Below, one piece after another: positions 18,766 through 27,620 of a DNA stretch of 64,000 nucleotides. Within the stretch, counting starts at the first letter, position 1; each line of letters starts with the position of its first letter. The notes below the pieces were generated by a model that worked only from the letters and a program-made list of their open reading frames with translations, was not told the origin of the DNA and ran no database searches. The stretch is from JAOAFZ01 sp964412815 (lineage in GTDB: Bacteria; Patescibacteriota; Microgenomatia; UBA1406; GWC2-37-13): positions 62,001 to 126,000 of the forward strand of contig CAYPQF010000038.1 in the NCBI GenBank assembly GCA_964412815.1. Direction: 5' to 3'. Position numbers and translations under genes: made by a program.

Positions 18766-19266
18766 TTATAATGACTGTTTCTGTAATAGTTGATCAAGAC
18801 GTTCAAGAGACTGATTAAAGCCTTCTTCTACCCCCATTTCAACGATTTTTTCGAGTTCTTCGACAGAGTTGAACGTTGTGGTACTCACTAATCTCGTTTT
18901 AGTTCCATGATCTTCAAAGATATTCGTAATTTCAAGCGTCGGCATTGTTGTTGCAATCTCAAATGCCTCATTAGAAAACTGATCGGTGTAGATCATTTTT
19001 TCCGGGGCAATAATTTCTTTATAGGTTGCGACACCACACGAAACCATCTGCTGACCACCCTGTTCGTACATACAATACTTCCACTGCCCTCCTGCTTTCA
19101 GATCAAGGTGGTGTACCTTAGTTGTCCAGTTTTGAGGCCCCCACCAGGCTTCTATCAATTCAGGTTTGGTGTAAGCATCCCATACCAGCTGACGCTCGGC
19201 ATCGAAATCACGTTTCATAATAAGTTGGCGGTCATCTTTGTTCACGATTACTGAGAGTCTATTCAT
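18766..19266 (-). CDS. SRPBCC/AHSA1-family protein
   Basis: 166 residues. MKRDFDAERQLVWDAYTKPE, WWGPQNWTTKVHHLDLKAGG and the C-terminal GVEEGFNQSLERLDQLL are typical of Aha1-C/AHSA1 START-like proteins that bind small hydrophobic ligands. It follows the ArsR-type regulator with a six-base gap, a very common pairing; ligand and function are unknown. Confidence 0.88.
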   Translation of the reverse strand: MNRLSVIVNKDDRQLIMKRDFDAERQLVWDAYTKPELIEAWWGPQNWTTKVHHLDLKAGGQWKYCMYEQGGQQMVSCGVATYKEIIAPEKMIYTDQFSNEAFEIATTMPTLEITNIFEDHGTKTRLVSTTTFNSVEELEKIVEMGVEEGFNQSLERLDQLLQKQSL

Positions 19267-19272
19267 GTTTGT

Positions 19273-19596
19273 TTATTTTGAAATTTTTAATTGGTGTAAT
19301 ACTGTATCCAGGCGGTTATACCGCTCACTCCATACTGTTTTTATCTGCTCTACCCACTGTTCCAGTATTTCTAACTGTCGCGGATTTATTCGATACAGTC
19401 TTTTTTGTGCCTGTTTTTGCACCGTTACCAGTTCGGCATCACGTAACACCTTTAAGTGCTGCGAAATCGCGGGAGCACTCACTCGAAACCTTCCGGATAT
19501 TGCCGATGCACTGAGTTCTCCTTCACGCGCCAGCATCTCAAAAATATCACGACGAGTTGGCTCAGATAATGCATAAAACACAGTGGTAATGACCAT
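19273..19596 (-). CDS. ArsR-family transcriptional repressor
   Basis: 107 residues from MVITTVFYALSEPTRRDIFE. Winged helix with ISGRFRVSAPAISQHLKVLR and the wing QKRLYRINPRQ. No CxC metal site is seen, so it is the non-metal ArsR subgroup that usually sits beside AHSA1 genes. Start 19596 chosen because TTGACT and TACCAT with 17 bases between them lie directly before it and the earlier ATG falls inside the operator-like palindrome. Confidence 0.85.
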   Translation of the reverse strand: MVITTVFYALSEPTRRDIFEMLAREGELSASAISGRFRVSAPAISQHLKVLRDAELVTVQKQAQKRLYRINPRQLEILEQWVEQIKTVWSERYNRLDTVLHQLKISK

Positions 19597-19622
19597 AACA
19601 CTATGGTAGTCTAACTTATTAT

Positions 19623-19638
19623 TTAAGTCAATACTTAA
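19623..19638. promoter_or_regulatory. Palindromic operator candidate for the ArsR regulator
   Basis: TTAAGT-CAAT-ACTTAA, a perfect six-base inverted repeat overlapping the -35 region of the arsR promoter, in the 104 bases between arsR and the divergent flavoprotein gene. Autorepression is the usual mode for this family; control of the divergent gene is possible. Confidence 0.5.
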
Positions 19639-19700
19639 ATACATGCTCTAACAGTCTTCTTACATTTGCTTCGTTTCGCCGAAGATGGCATACTTATACT

Positions 19701-21086
19701 ATGCTTGAAAATAACTCACCGTGGATTGCGCAGTTAAAGCGTGTACGTCCTATTACTGGGCTTACCTGTGACACAAAAAAGGATATTGCAATCGTGGGTG
19801 GTGGTATTGCCGGCATCACGACTGCCTACTACATTCTGACCATGACGAAAAAATCGGTGGTACTCCTCGAAGGAGATAAGATTGCTCATGGTGCAACCGG
19901 ACATAATGCAGGTCAAGTAGTGCACTATTTTGAACGCCCCTTTGCTGATATTGTCGCAGAATATGGACTCGAAGCGGCTGCCGATGCTCAGCGCGCAATT
20001 CTCTATGCCTGGGATTTAATTGACGAAATCTATCTGAATGCAGGATTGAAAACACCCATGCACCGGTTTACCGGATATGCCGGCTGTACCCGGGTAGAAG
20101 ATGTATTGCAGCATCTGGAAAATAAATATCTTCGCCATCGCGCCGCAATTTATATGGAACAGGTTATGATTGCCGAAGAAGCTCCATGGCTGGACCAGAT
20201 TCCAGCGGAATATAAAAATCTCTATTCACTATTACCTCAGAAAGATATTATGTCACTCCTCGAGACGCATGACACCAATTTTATGGCAGCTCTCTCTACT
20301 GAAAAAGCGGTTGTAAACAGTGCACTATTTACCGAGGAACTGGCAGGTTTTCTCCTTAAGATGTATTCTGATCGCTTTGTGATTCATGAGATGACACATG
20401 TATCAAAAGTTATCACCAATACCAAAGAAGTACAGTTGCAGACCAAAAAATGCCTGGTGACGGCGGATAAAGTGGTGCTGTGCACCAATGGATTTGAACA
20501 TTTTGAGATTGAAAACAAAAGCGGGTTTGCAATCGACAGCAAGTTTCATATGTTTGTAGACGGATTAATCGGGTATATGGCCGGATATACCGAGCCAATG
20601 AACAGACCTCCGATCGCAATCAGCTACTTTAAGGGAGATTTTGATGAAACCGGACATCCCCTGTATTTTTATCTGACCCGGAGGCCCTATGAAACCGAAA
20701 AAAATGTCAGTCATAATCTGGTATGCATTGGCGGACCGGAAAAGGATCTGATCGAACGAAAACAGTATCTGCGCACGCGTCATTCCTTTCTCAATACAAC
20801 ATTGACGCGCATCAACTCGTTCTTAAGAACCACCTATAAACCGTTTCCGAAGAATAAACGAACCTTTAAGTTTCACTGGCATGGTTTGATGGGATATACC
20901 CGAAACATGCTGCGTCTGATCGGAGAAGAACCATGTAACAAAAATCTGCTCTACAATCTGGGGTGTAACGGGGTGGGGATTCTTCCTTCGATATTCGGAG
21001 GAAAACGCGTTGCACAGCTCATTCGAGGTGATCGTGTGCCAAAGATGATCTTTGATCCGGTAGATAAACGCAGCCAGGTAAAATAA
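19701..21086 (+). CDS. FAD-dependent oxidoreductase (DAO/PuuB-like)
   Basis: 461 residues. Dinucleotide-binding motif DIAIVGGGIAGITTAYYI (about 28-45), then VVLLEGDKIAHGATGHNAGQ, the FAD signature of the DAO family. The C-terminal part has HWHGLMGYTRNM and LLYNLGCNGVGI, as in gamma-glutamylputrescine oxidases and related amine oxidases. Substrate not assignable. Probably leaderless (catact six bases before the ATG). Confidence 0.85.
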   Translation: MLENNSPWIAQLKRVRPITGLTCDTKKDIAIVGGGIAGITTAYYILTMTKKSVVLLEGDKIAHGATGHNAGQVVHYFERPFADIVAEYGLEAAADAQRAILYAWDLIDEIYLNAGLKTPMHRFTGYAGCTRVEDVLQHLENKYLRHRAAIYMEQVMIAEEAPWLDQIPAEYKNLYSLLPQKDIMSLLETHDTNFMAALSTEKAVVNSALFTEELAGFLLKMYSDRFVIHEMTHVSKVITNTKEVQLQTKKCLVTADKVVLCTNGFEHFEIENKSGFAIDSKFHMFVDGLIGYMAGYTEPMNRPPIAISYFKGDFDETGHPLYFYLTRRPYETEKNVSHNLVCIGGPEKDLIERKQYLRTRHSFLNTTLTRINSFLRTTYKPFPKNKRTFKFHWHGLMGYTRNMLRLIGEEPCNKNLLYNLGCNGVGILPSIFGGKRVAQLIRGDRVPKMIFDPVDKRSQVK

Positions 21087-21133
21087 CGGAGAAAAAAGTG
21101 AAACGAATATACTATTCTTACGTTGTATATTGT

Positions 21134-22267
21134 ATGAAAAAATCAACTATTATTCTTCTAACCTGTGTGAGTGTTCTCGTCATTGCCGCCCTCTTCTGGT
21201 TCCGTGAAAAACCCGGACAACGACAAACCGGTACCAATACTCCACCCGTTGAAACGGTTCAGCCACCCGCTGACTGGAAAACCTTCACGGATCCTACCTT
21301 CGGGTATGTATTGCGCATTCCTCCCGATGTGCTACTGCGGGAAAATACCTCCGACACCAACCGCTTTGCACCTTCAGGCCCGATCAGTGATACCCCACTG
21401 GGTCTGACACACTTTTTAGCTGTATCTGTGTTCTTTGAAGGTCTTCCGGGAAGCTATAATCAAAGTTACCTGAACTCTCTGCTGGAACTCAAGATCGGAG
21501 AATCAAAACCAGCTGCCGACGGGGCACCGGGACAAGGAGAATGGTTTACCTACACGCGTACGGCAGATATGAATGTGAATGGCCAGACAATCTATACCTA
21601 CCAGAATTCAAACCCCTGGGAAAAACCGGAAGGGACAACCGAATACGTCTATCTGCTTCCTATGTCCGGTCAGTACTATTTCTTTGCAGGATATATCCCT
21701 GCAGAACAGTCTGAGACCTGGAATAAACAGGTCCTGGATTCCATTGTCTCATCCTTGGAGCTTCCCAAAGAGATGGCAACGTGCACCATGGATGCAAAAG
21801 TCTGTCCTGACGGCTCAAGTGTTGGACGCGTAGGAATGAAATGTGCGTTTCAAGCCTGCCCGATTGTACCGGAAGATACTCAGAATTGGCAGATAATTGA
21901 TACGAGTGACCATTTTCGAGTACGTGTTCCTGCCAACTGGAAGGTAACAAACTCGGAAGATAATAACGGGGCAATGCAAATTACCCGTATCGAAGGGCCT
22001 GAAGGATGGGTGCAGTTTGCCACCGGGACCGGTTTTGGTGGTGCGTGTGATAACACCTGGACTCAAATTCAGACCGTAAACCGTTTGTTAACCGCTTGCG
22101 AAGGGAGACAGGAAAATGGCACTATCATACTCTCACAGATGAGCACGGAGATTCGTTCTGAAAATGGTCAGTCCCGCTATTTCGATGGAGTTGCACAAAT
22201 AGAAGCTCCTTCAGAACAGAATTTGAACACCGTGTATACTATCCTCAGCTCACTGGAGTTTAAGTAA
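21134..22267 (+). CDS. Membrane-anchored extracytoplasmic protein with CPDGS-type Cys motif
   Basis: 377 residues. N-terminal TM anchor (about 5-22), then two PsbP/DUF-like beta domains separated by a small Cys-rich motif: CTMDAKVCPDGSSVGRVGMK followed by CAFQACP (about 215-240), a motif I associate with Patescibacterial surface proteins. No enzymatic motif seen. Start at 21134 rather than 21098 because it gives a clean signal anchor and follows a tatatt box. It precedes the sigma/anti-sigma pair by eight bases and may be under its control. Confidence 0.6.
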   Translation: MKKSTIILLTCVSVLVIAALFWFREKPGQRQTGTNTPPVETVQPPADWKTFTDPTFGYVLRIPPDVLLRENTSDTNRFAPSGPISDTPLGLTHFLAVSVFFEGLPGSYNQSYLNSLLELKIGESKPAADGAPGQGEWFTYTRTADMNVNGQTIYTYQNSNPWEKPEGTTEYVYLLPMSGQYYFFAGYIPAEQSETWNKQVLDSIVSSLELPKEMATCTMDAKVCPDGSSVGRVGMKCAFQACPIVPEDTQNWQIIDTSDHFRVRVPANWKVTNSEDNNGAMQITRIEGPEGWVQFATGTGFGGACDNTWTQIQTVNRLLTACEGRQENGTIILSQMSTEIRSENGQSRYFDGVAQIEAPSEQNLNTVYTILSSLEFK

Positions 22268-22275
22268 TTTTCATC

Positions 22276-22872
22276 ATGAACACGGGACAAGCAATACCGG
22301 AACCGGAGTTAATTCGTCGCGCAAAGATAGATCGCAACGCGTTTGGGGATCTCTATGATATCTACTATGACCGGATTTTAAACTACTGCATCCGTCGGGT
22401 CGGGTCGGTTGAAACAGGGGCTGATCTCTGCGCCGAAACCTTTTTCAAGGCTATGAAGTACATCGGCTCGTACAAACCATCCGGGGCTCCATTCTCTTCG
22501 TGGTTGTACGCAATTGCGGGGAATGTGATTATGGACCACTTTCGCGGTCTTAAAAAACAAACTACCTCACTGGATACACTTACCACTCGTATTGGCTTCG
22601 AAGAACGATCTGCCACCGATGTTGAAGCAGAAATTCAGCAGGAAGAAGAGCGTATACTGCTCCATCGAACCTTTTTAGAGATTCAACAGGCACTTACCAG
22701 ACTGGATGAAAAGTTCCAGGAGGTTCTGACACTTCGTTTTTTTGAAGGAAAAAAAACCAGAGAAATCAGTGAGATTATTAATAAAAATGAAAATACCGTG
22801 AAGACTCTCATAAAACGAGGTCTTGCACAGCTCCGGAAACAGTGCACCCTTCCGGAAGGATACACGTTATAA
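22276..22872 (+). CDS. ECF-type RNA polymerase sigma factor
   Basis: 198 residues. Region 2 (FGDLYDIYYDRILNYCIRRV ... SSWLYAIAGNVIMDHFR) and region 4 (LDEKFQEVLTLRFFEGKKTR, then EISEIINKNENTVKTLIKRG) are both complete. No region 1 or 3, so an extracytoplasmic-function sigma. Followed seven bases later by a single-TM protein that is the probable anti-sigma factor. Confidence 0.92.
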   Translation: MNTGQAIPEPELIRRAKIDRNAFGDLYDIYYDRILNYCIRRVGSVETGADLCAETFFKAMKYIGSYKPSGAPFSSWLYAIAGNVIMDHFRGLKKQTTSLDTLTTRIGFEERSATDVEAEIQQEEERILLHRTFLEIQQALTRLDEKFQEVLTLRFFEGKKTREISEIINKNENTVKTLIKRGLAQLRKQCTLPEGYTL

Positions 22873-22879
22873 CAGTAGT

Positions 22880-23515
22880 ATGACTAACTCTAACCCATCA
22901 GTTCGGTTACCACGGCACAAAGAAGCACTTAAGCAGATGCTTATGGAACAGTACCAGCCTCATCGTGAAGACCAGGGACTCAGACGATTACTGGTCGCGT
23001 ACGGGGCAGTTGTTGCCTGTTTCTGTCTCCTGTTTGCGGGAGGAGGACTCTGGTATCTTTCTTCTATCAATGCACCTGGTTACGCAGAACGCAGATTACT
23101 CAAAATAGCTGAACGAAATGCAGCCGCACTGCCACGTGATCAGATTCTGCAGGCGGAAATGCAGTTACAGGAAGATCTGGAACTCACTCTCGCACAGGCT
23201 CTCACCGCTGATGATCTTGAGTTTGTGCCGGAAAATCGTATTGCACGAGTACTCCCCGATTCCTCGCAGACGATTGCAATGGCTCCCGTTTATGATACGG
23301 CTCCGATGGAAGCAGCCGAAGATATGACCATGAGCATGAAATCTGCTCCTGCAACAGAAACGGCTGCTACCGGTGAAATTGACCTTTCTGAAGGGGCAAT
23401 CGCCGTACCTGCAAACGTAATACGCGTACTCAGATACACAAACAGCGAAGGCAAACTCGTATATCTGGGTCTTGACGCAAACAGTCTTCCTATCTATAAA
23501 AAAACTGAAGACTAA
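22880..23515 (+). CDS. Putative single-TM anti-sigma factor
   Basis: 211 residues from MTNSNPSVRLPRHKEALKQM. A cytoplasmic N-terminus of about 38 residues with a helix that could clamp the sigma factor, one TM helix (about 39-60), and a low-complexity Ala/Glu/Met-rich outer part (MAPVYDTAPMEAAEDMTMSM). No zinc-binding HxxxCxxC motif. The role is inferred from gene order and topology. ATG at 22880 chosen because the earlier start lies inside the sigma gene. Confidence 0.65.
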   Translation: MTNSNPSVRLPRHKEALKQMLMEQYQPHREDQGLRRLLVAYGAVVACFCLLFAGGGLWYLSSINAPGYAERRLLKIAERNAAALPRDQILQAEMQLQEDLELTLAQALTADDLEFVPENRIARVLPDSSQTIAMAPVYDTAPMEAAEDMTMSMKSAPATETAATGEIDLSEGAIAVPANVIRVLRYTNSEGKLVYLGLDANSLPIYKKTED

Positions 23516-23583
23516 ACGGGCACCTCTTCTTACCACTCAGCGACGGTGACATTCCGGTTTACGATCAATCTGCTGAGTTAGAC

Positions 23584-23612
23584 TGGCAATTTACCACATA
23601 ATATGATATACT
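23584..23612 (+). promoter_or_regulatory. Promoter of GC-rich cassette B
   Basis: TATACT at 23607-23612 with a weak -35 (TGGCAA, 23584-23589) at 17 bases. The -10 and following bases (atactatggga) are shared with cassette C. The predicted leader is about 38 bases and carries GGAGG ten bases before the ATG. Confidence 0.55.
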
Positions 23613-23655
23613 ATGGGATATTCGGTAGCGTACTTTGATTTGGAGGAACAGCCCG

Positions 23656-24096
23656 ATGAACACGCAGACCACCGCCGGGACCTTCGACCGCAGCTCTCGC
23701 ACCTATCTCTTCGACATTGATCAGGAGACCATGGCGTGGAGCGGGACGATCGAGGCGCTGCAGGCCATGGTGAGCCCACACGGTTTCTTCGCATTTGTCT
23801 GCCAGAGCCAGACGCCGCCGGTCATCCTGATCGGTGAGGGTCTGCTCATCAGCATCCCGAAGGAGCGCGGGTGGAACCACGCCAGCTACATCCTGCTGGC
23901 TAGGGCCAACGCCCTCGTCCGCGAGATCAGCAACGGGAACGTGACCTACACCCGCACCCTGCGCGAGGGCGAGCGGCTGAGCCGGCACAAGCGATCAGCC
24001 AGCAAGCAGATCTGCCCTCCAGACTATCACTACCGGGCGGCGGAAGGACTTCGGTCCTTCCGCTCCCCACACCATCTCCTTACCGCTCTCATATGA
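23656..24096 (+). CDS. Cassette B: GC-rich soluble protein of unknown function
   Basis: 146 residues from MNTQTTAGTFDRSSRTYLFD; family not recognised. No signal peptide or TM helix. Strongly GC-rich third positions until about base 24010, unlike both neighbours. Start at 23656 because GGAGG precedes it at good spacing. The frame runs straight through the cassette hairpin (24040-24063) to a stop at 24094-24096, and codon usage changes near its end, suggesting that the original stop has been lost and the last 25 or so residues are read-through. It separates the sigma operon from the VWD gene. Confidence 0.6.
   Translation: MNTQTTAGTFDRSSRTYLFDIDQETMAWSGTIEALQAMVSPHGFFAFVCQSQTPPVILIGEGLLISIPKERGWNHASYILLARANALVREISNGNVTYTRTLREGERLSRHKRSASKQICPPDYHYRAAEGLRSFRSPHHLLTALI
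24040..24063 (+). terminator. UUCG-loop hairpin of cassette B
   Basis: Perfect ten-base stem (GCGGAAGGAC against GTCCTTCCGC) closing a TTCG tetraloop. The usual T-run is absent. It lies inside the open frame of the cassette gene. Confidence 0.6.
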
Positions 24097-24127
24097 GATA
24101 ATGAGTATAGATACCATTATCCCTGTA

Positions 24128-27085
24128 ATGAGAGTTCACACTATATATATAGTACTTCTGGCATCAATACTGTTTTTTGCAGCTCCCTCTATCTCTGCTC
24201 ATAGCACCGGCAGTTCGCTGACTGCGACTCTCCAAACAGAGAACCGGGCAAACCCGGTACTTATTCTGACAAACCAGGGTTCTGAACCTTGCAAGATAGC
24301 ATCCACCGCGTTAGGGACCATCACTATCACACGATTGGATCAACAGGGGAAAGAAATAGATGCGGTACCGATCCAGGTCGGGTTTGAAGAAGATCCGGCA
24401 CTATTCCTCCAGGATCAACTGGAAGAACTTGCGCCCGCCGAAAGCCTGGAAATACCTCTCCCGGTCTCTGATCTCAATTCTAAACCCGCACTCCGGACCA
24501 TCGTCTGGTCTCCGGAAGCAGGCTCCTTTGGAGCGCTCTATCCTTTTTCACCAGATACCCCCTATCAACTTGCCCTCACCTACTCTATTCCCCTGGTTGA
24601 GGTAGAGGGGCCGCCTCTCTGTGGCTCGGCAACGGCAACAACCGGATCGACACTTCCGCCACTGATCGAACAGGCAGCAACAGTACCCTGGTGGGTTGGG
24701 GCTGCAATACTTACGAGTATTATTCTCATTCTCATCTTACTGATATGGATATGGAAAAAACGGCGGTCCCCTGGCACAACTAAAACTAAAAAGAGTTCCA
24801 CTCATCAGATTCTCAAGGCTGTACTTATCGGTTCTTTGCTGGCAGGACTGGCGGCCACTCGTCCCGTTTCAGCAGACTACACGGTGCCCGCGGGAGATGA
24901 AGGAGCATTTAACGAATGCATGGACACATTCAACAGCCATCCGGATATTACCGGTCCAATCCTGGACGCACTTGGCAGAGGGACGATTGTGATAGAAACG
25001 AACCGGGACCGCGAAAACTATGCAACAGATTATCCCGACGGAAGTTACCATATTCATTGGGACCCCGAAAGTGTCTACAACTACCACAGTGATGGCGGTA
25101 CCATTACCTCTACTCCGTGTGACCGGCTCTTTCATGAGATGTATCATGTATACGAAATGATGAATGGCACATTCAACCGGGCACCCTGCGGCTCCAGCGG
25201 AATCGAGACCAAAGAAGTAACTGCCACCCGCGCGCAAAACCAGCTCCGGGAAGCACTGGGACTTCCACCACGTACCCACTATGGTGATACGCCGCTCCCG
25301 ACCGGAGACTGTTCGGAACCAGCCGCTCCCTCAGACTGTACCGGTAGTGACTGTGGTTCCAGCAGGGGAGATCCTCACCTCAAAACATTTGATACACTAC
25401 GCTACAGCTTTCAGGCTGCCGGCGAGTTTATTCTGGCAAAAAGTACGGTCGATACCTTCGAGGTTCAAGTACGGCAACAACCCTGGCTGGACTCCCGGAC
25501 CGTAGCGGTAACAACCGCGGTCTCGATGCGAAATGGCACAGACCGGATAGAGTTACATCTCCAGAACGGTTCTCCCATACTGCTTATTAATGGTTCTGCA
25601 CAGACAATTACCAAGAGAACTCTGCCTGCTGGCGGCACCGTTTCTTCAGTAAACGGCAGAAAAATTACCGTAACCTGGCCTGATGGGACAACTGTTGTGA
25701 CGGGACCCGTCGGATCGCTCAACCTGGATATAACGGTAAACCCGTCACCGGAGCGGGTAGGGAAACTGGAAGGACTCCTGGGAAACTATAACGCCGAAAC
25801 TGCAGACGATCTGGTAATTCGCGGCACTACAGAAACAGTTACTCCAGCGTTTGAGTCACTCTACCCCCGCTTTGCAGACAGCTGGAGAGTAACACCGGAA
25901 TCAAGTTTGTTTACGTACTCCGATGGCACCTCAACCGAAACCTATACCGATCGCCGTTTCCCGTACCAGGAGGTAACTGCAGACACTGTTCCCAACCGTG
26001 CATTTGCAGAAGCTGTCTGTACAGCTATGGGCGTCATCGATCCGGTTTCACGGGAAAACTGTATTATCGATGTCGCGTCCACCGGCAGGCCTGAATTCGC
26101 GGCCTCGGCACTGGCTGATCAGCAGGCAGCAGCCATAACCCGTGATGATACCGGAGAGGCGATTACGTTAACCACAGAGGAAGATGATACTGCCCGGGCC
26201 AGCTTTGATGCTACTGCCGGAGAACAGGTCTTTGTTGACCTAATCAATGCTTCCGCCACGAGCCGCTGCGGAACACTACTCCTGTTTAATCAGGCGGGAG
26301 ATCGTATCGCAACTGGGTGCATCATCAACGGCAGGGGTTCAATCGATACTACCGAGCTACCGGAATCAGGCCGGTATACCATCTCGATAGCAAACTGGTC
26401 AGAGATGCCTGCTGCGCGTCTGCGGCTGATCAGGGTACAGGATCAGAGCATCGACATTACTCCGGATGGACCTGTGGTTGAGGCACAACTTGCCACCCCT
26501 GGCATGAAAACAATCGCAACATTCCAGGCAGAAGCAGGACAAAACGTATTTATAGAGGCAACAGAGAGTACGCTTCCCAGCCAGTGTGGAGGGCTGAAGT
26601 TGCTCTCTCCGGAAGGCAAGACACTCAAGACCGGGTGTATCATCGGCAGCTCGGGCTCTATTAATACCACAGAACTTCCCGAGCGGGGCACGTATTCGGT
26701 TGTTCTCGATCCGTCAGACCGCGACGTTGGCTCTGCCAAACTGCGCTTGTACGCGATTAGCAACTTAGAAGAATCTATTACCATTGGTGGATCAGCTGTC
26801 CAGTTACAACTGGATAAACCCGGTACCAGTGCGCGACTCAATTTTACCGGCACCGCAGGTCAGACCGTCTTTATCGAAGTTACCGATAACACGCTGCCCG
26901 GACAATGTGGGGGCTTTGCGCTGATAGATGCGGCAGGAGAACGTGTTGCCAACGGCTGCATACTGGGAGCAACAGGATCGATGGAAGAAGACGGGATCGC
27001 TCTCCCGGCTGATGGGCGGTACACCATTCTGATTGACCCTTCGGACGAACACATCGGAAGCCTGAAGGTTCGGGTACGGGAGTAA
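24128..27085 (+). CDS. Large secreted multidomain protein: M91-like HExxH region, VWD domain, three PPC-like repeats
   Basis: 985 residues from MRVHTIYIVLLASILFFAAP (signal peptide). In order: a beta-rich domain (about 30-180); a TM helix near 190-210 with KKRR after it; a second hydrophobic segment ending ATRPVSA (about 240-258) resembling an internal signal; a region with LFHEMYHVYEMMNG (HExxH near residue 335) and EVTATRAQNQLREALGLPPR, close to the M91/NleD-type zinc protease pattern; a VWD domain opening with RGDPHLKTFDTLRYSFQAAG (about 412) and containing GLLGNYNAE; and three repeats of about 90 residues, each with CG...GC(I)...GS and a PExGRY-type end, resembling prepeptidase C-terminal domains. 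Probably a surface adhesin or effector. Start chosen for the signal peptide. Confidence 0.7.
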   Translation: MRVHTIYIVLLASILFFAAPSISAHSTGSSLTATLQTENRANPVLILTNQGSEPCKIASTALGTITITRLDQQGKEIDAVPIQVGFEEDPALFLQDQLEELAPAESLEIPLPVSDLNSKPALRTIVWSPEAGSFGALYPFSPDTPYQLALTYSIPLVEVEGPPLCGSATATTGSTLPPLIEQAATVPWWVGAAILTSIILILILLIWIWKKRRSPGTTKTKKSSTHQILKAVLIGSLLAGLAATRPVSADYTVPAGDEGAFNECMDTFNSHPDITGPILDALGRGTIVIETNRDRENYATDYPDGSYHIHWDPESVYNYHSDGGTITSTPCDRLFHEMYHVYEMMNGTFNRAPCGSSGIETKEVTATRAQNQLREALGLPPRTHYGDTPLPTGDCSEPAAPSDCTGSDCGSSRGDPHLKTFDTLRYSFQAAGEFILAKSTVDTFEVQVRQQPWLDSRTVAVTTAVSMRNGTDRIELHLQNGSPILLINGSAQTITKRTLPAGGTVSSVNGRKITVTWPDGTTVVTGPVGSLNLDITVNPSPERVGKLEGLLGNYNAETADDLVIRGTTETVTPAFESLYPRFADSWRVTPESSLFTYSDGTSTETYTDRRFPYQEVTADTVPNRAFAEAVCTAMGVIDPVSRENCIIDVASTGRPEFAASALADQQAAAITRDDTGEAITLTTEEDDTARASFDATAGEQVFVDLINASATSRCGTLLLFNQAGDRIATGCIINGRGSIDTTELPESGRYTISIANWSEMPAARLRLIRVQDQSIDITPDGPVVEAQLATPGMKTIATFQAEAGQNVFIEATESTLPSQCGGLKLLSPEGKTLKTGCIIGSSGSINTTELPERGTYSVVLDPSDRDVGSAKLRLYAISNLEESITIGGSAVQLQLDKPGTSARLNFTGTAGQTVFIEVTDNTLPGQCGGFALIDAAGERVANGCILGATGSMEEDGIALPADGRYTILIDPSDEHIGSLKVRVRE

Positions 27086-27121
27086 TGCAGATAGGCGTGA
27101 CTTATATTTGACAGGCGTGTA

Positions 27122-27170
27122 GAGCCGGAACTGGAGTATGGAGCCGGAACTGGAGTGTGGAGCCGGAACT
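27122..27170 (+). repeat. 19-bp tandem direct repeat, 2.6 copies
   Basis: GAGCCGGAACTGGAGTRTG occurs at 27122-27140 and 27141-27159, and its first 11 bases again at 27160-27170. It lies between the VWD gene and the convergent DUF1801 gene. Copies are back to back, so this is a minisatellite rather than CRISPR. Confidence 0.85.
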
Positions 27171-27179
27171 CACTTTTTA

Positions 27180-27608
27180 TTACCGGATCTCTGTATGGAG
27201 TGTAGCCATATGGGCAAAGGATCTTCTGACCAACTCTTCCAGCACCGTTTCATCAACATCAGCAAGCTTATTGATATACAAACACCCTACTGCTGCTTTG
27301 TGTTTCCCTAGTTTGGACAACAATGATTCGACCTCTGCACTACCATTCAGCACATATAAGCTTAGTTTTGCTTTCCGTGGAGAAAATCCGACCATCATCC
27401 AGTCACCTTCCTGACGACTCCGTTCGGATTTGTAGTGATATTTTCCGAATCCAATAATATTAGAGCCCCAGAGGATCGGATCTCTTCCCGTAGCGCGGGT
27501 AAATAACTCAAGAAGCTTGAACCCGTCGTTTCGTCTGACTTCAGGTTCTACGGTATCAAGAAAGTCAGTCACACTCTTTGTGGTCGCTTTTGTTTTGATC
27601 TCTGCCAT
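27180..27608 (-). CDS. DUF1801 (YdhG-like) protein
   Basis: 142 residues. VTDFLDTVEPEVRRNDGFKL, ILWGSNIIGFGKYHYKSERS and WMMVGFSPRKAKLSLYVL match DUF1801. The fold is known but the function is not. Possibly in one transcript with the two small genes upstream on the same strand (27621 and 27931), spaced 12 and 25 bases. Confidence 0.85.
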   Translation of the reverse strand: MAEIKTKATTKSVTDFLDTVEPEVRRNDGFKLLELFTRATGRDPILWGSNIIGFGKYHYKSERSRQEGDWMMVGFSPRKAKLSLYVLNGSAEVESLLSKLGKHKAAVGCLYINKLADVDETVLEELVRRSFAHMATLHTEIR

Positions 27609-27620
27609 ACGGCCATTATA

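Noticed and set aside
19250..19576. Plus-strand frames over the ArsR gene
   Set aside because: Phe/Ser/Cys-rich shadows of a well-supported minus-strand HTH gene.
27122..27170. Possible CRISPR array
   Set aside because: Copies are directly adjacent with no spacers, fewer than three full units and no cas genes.
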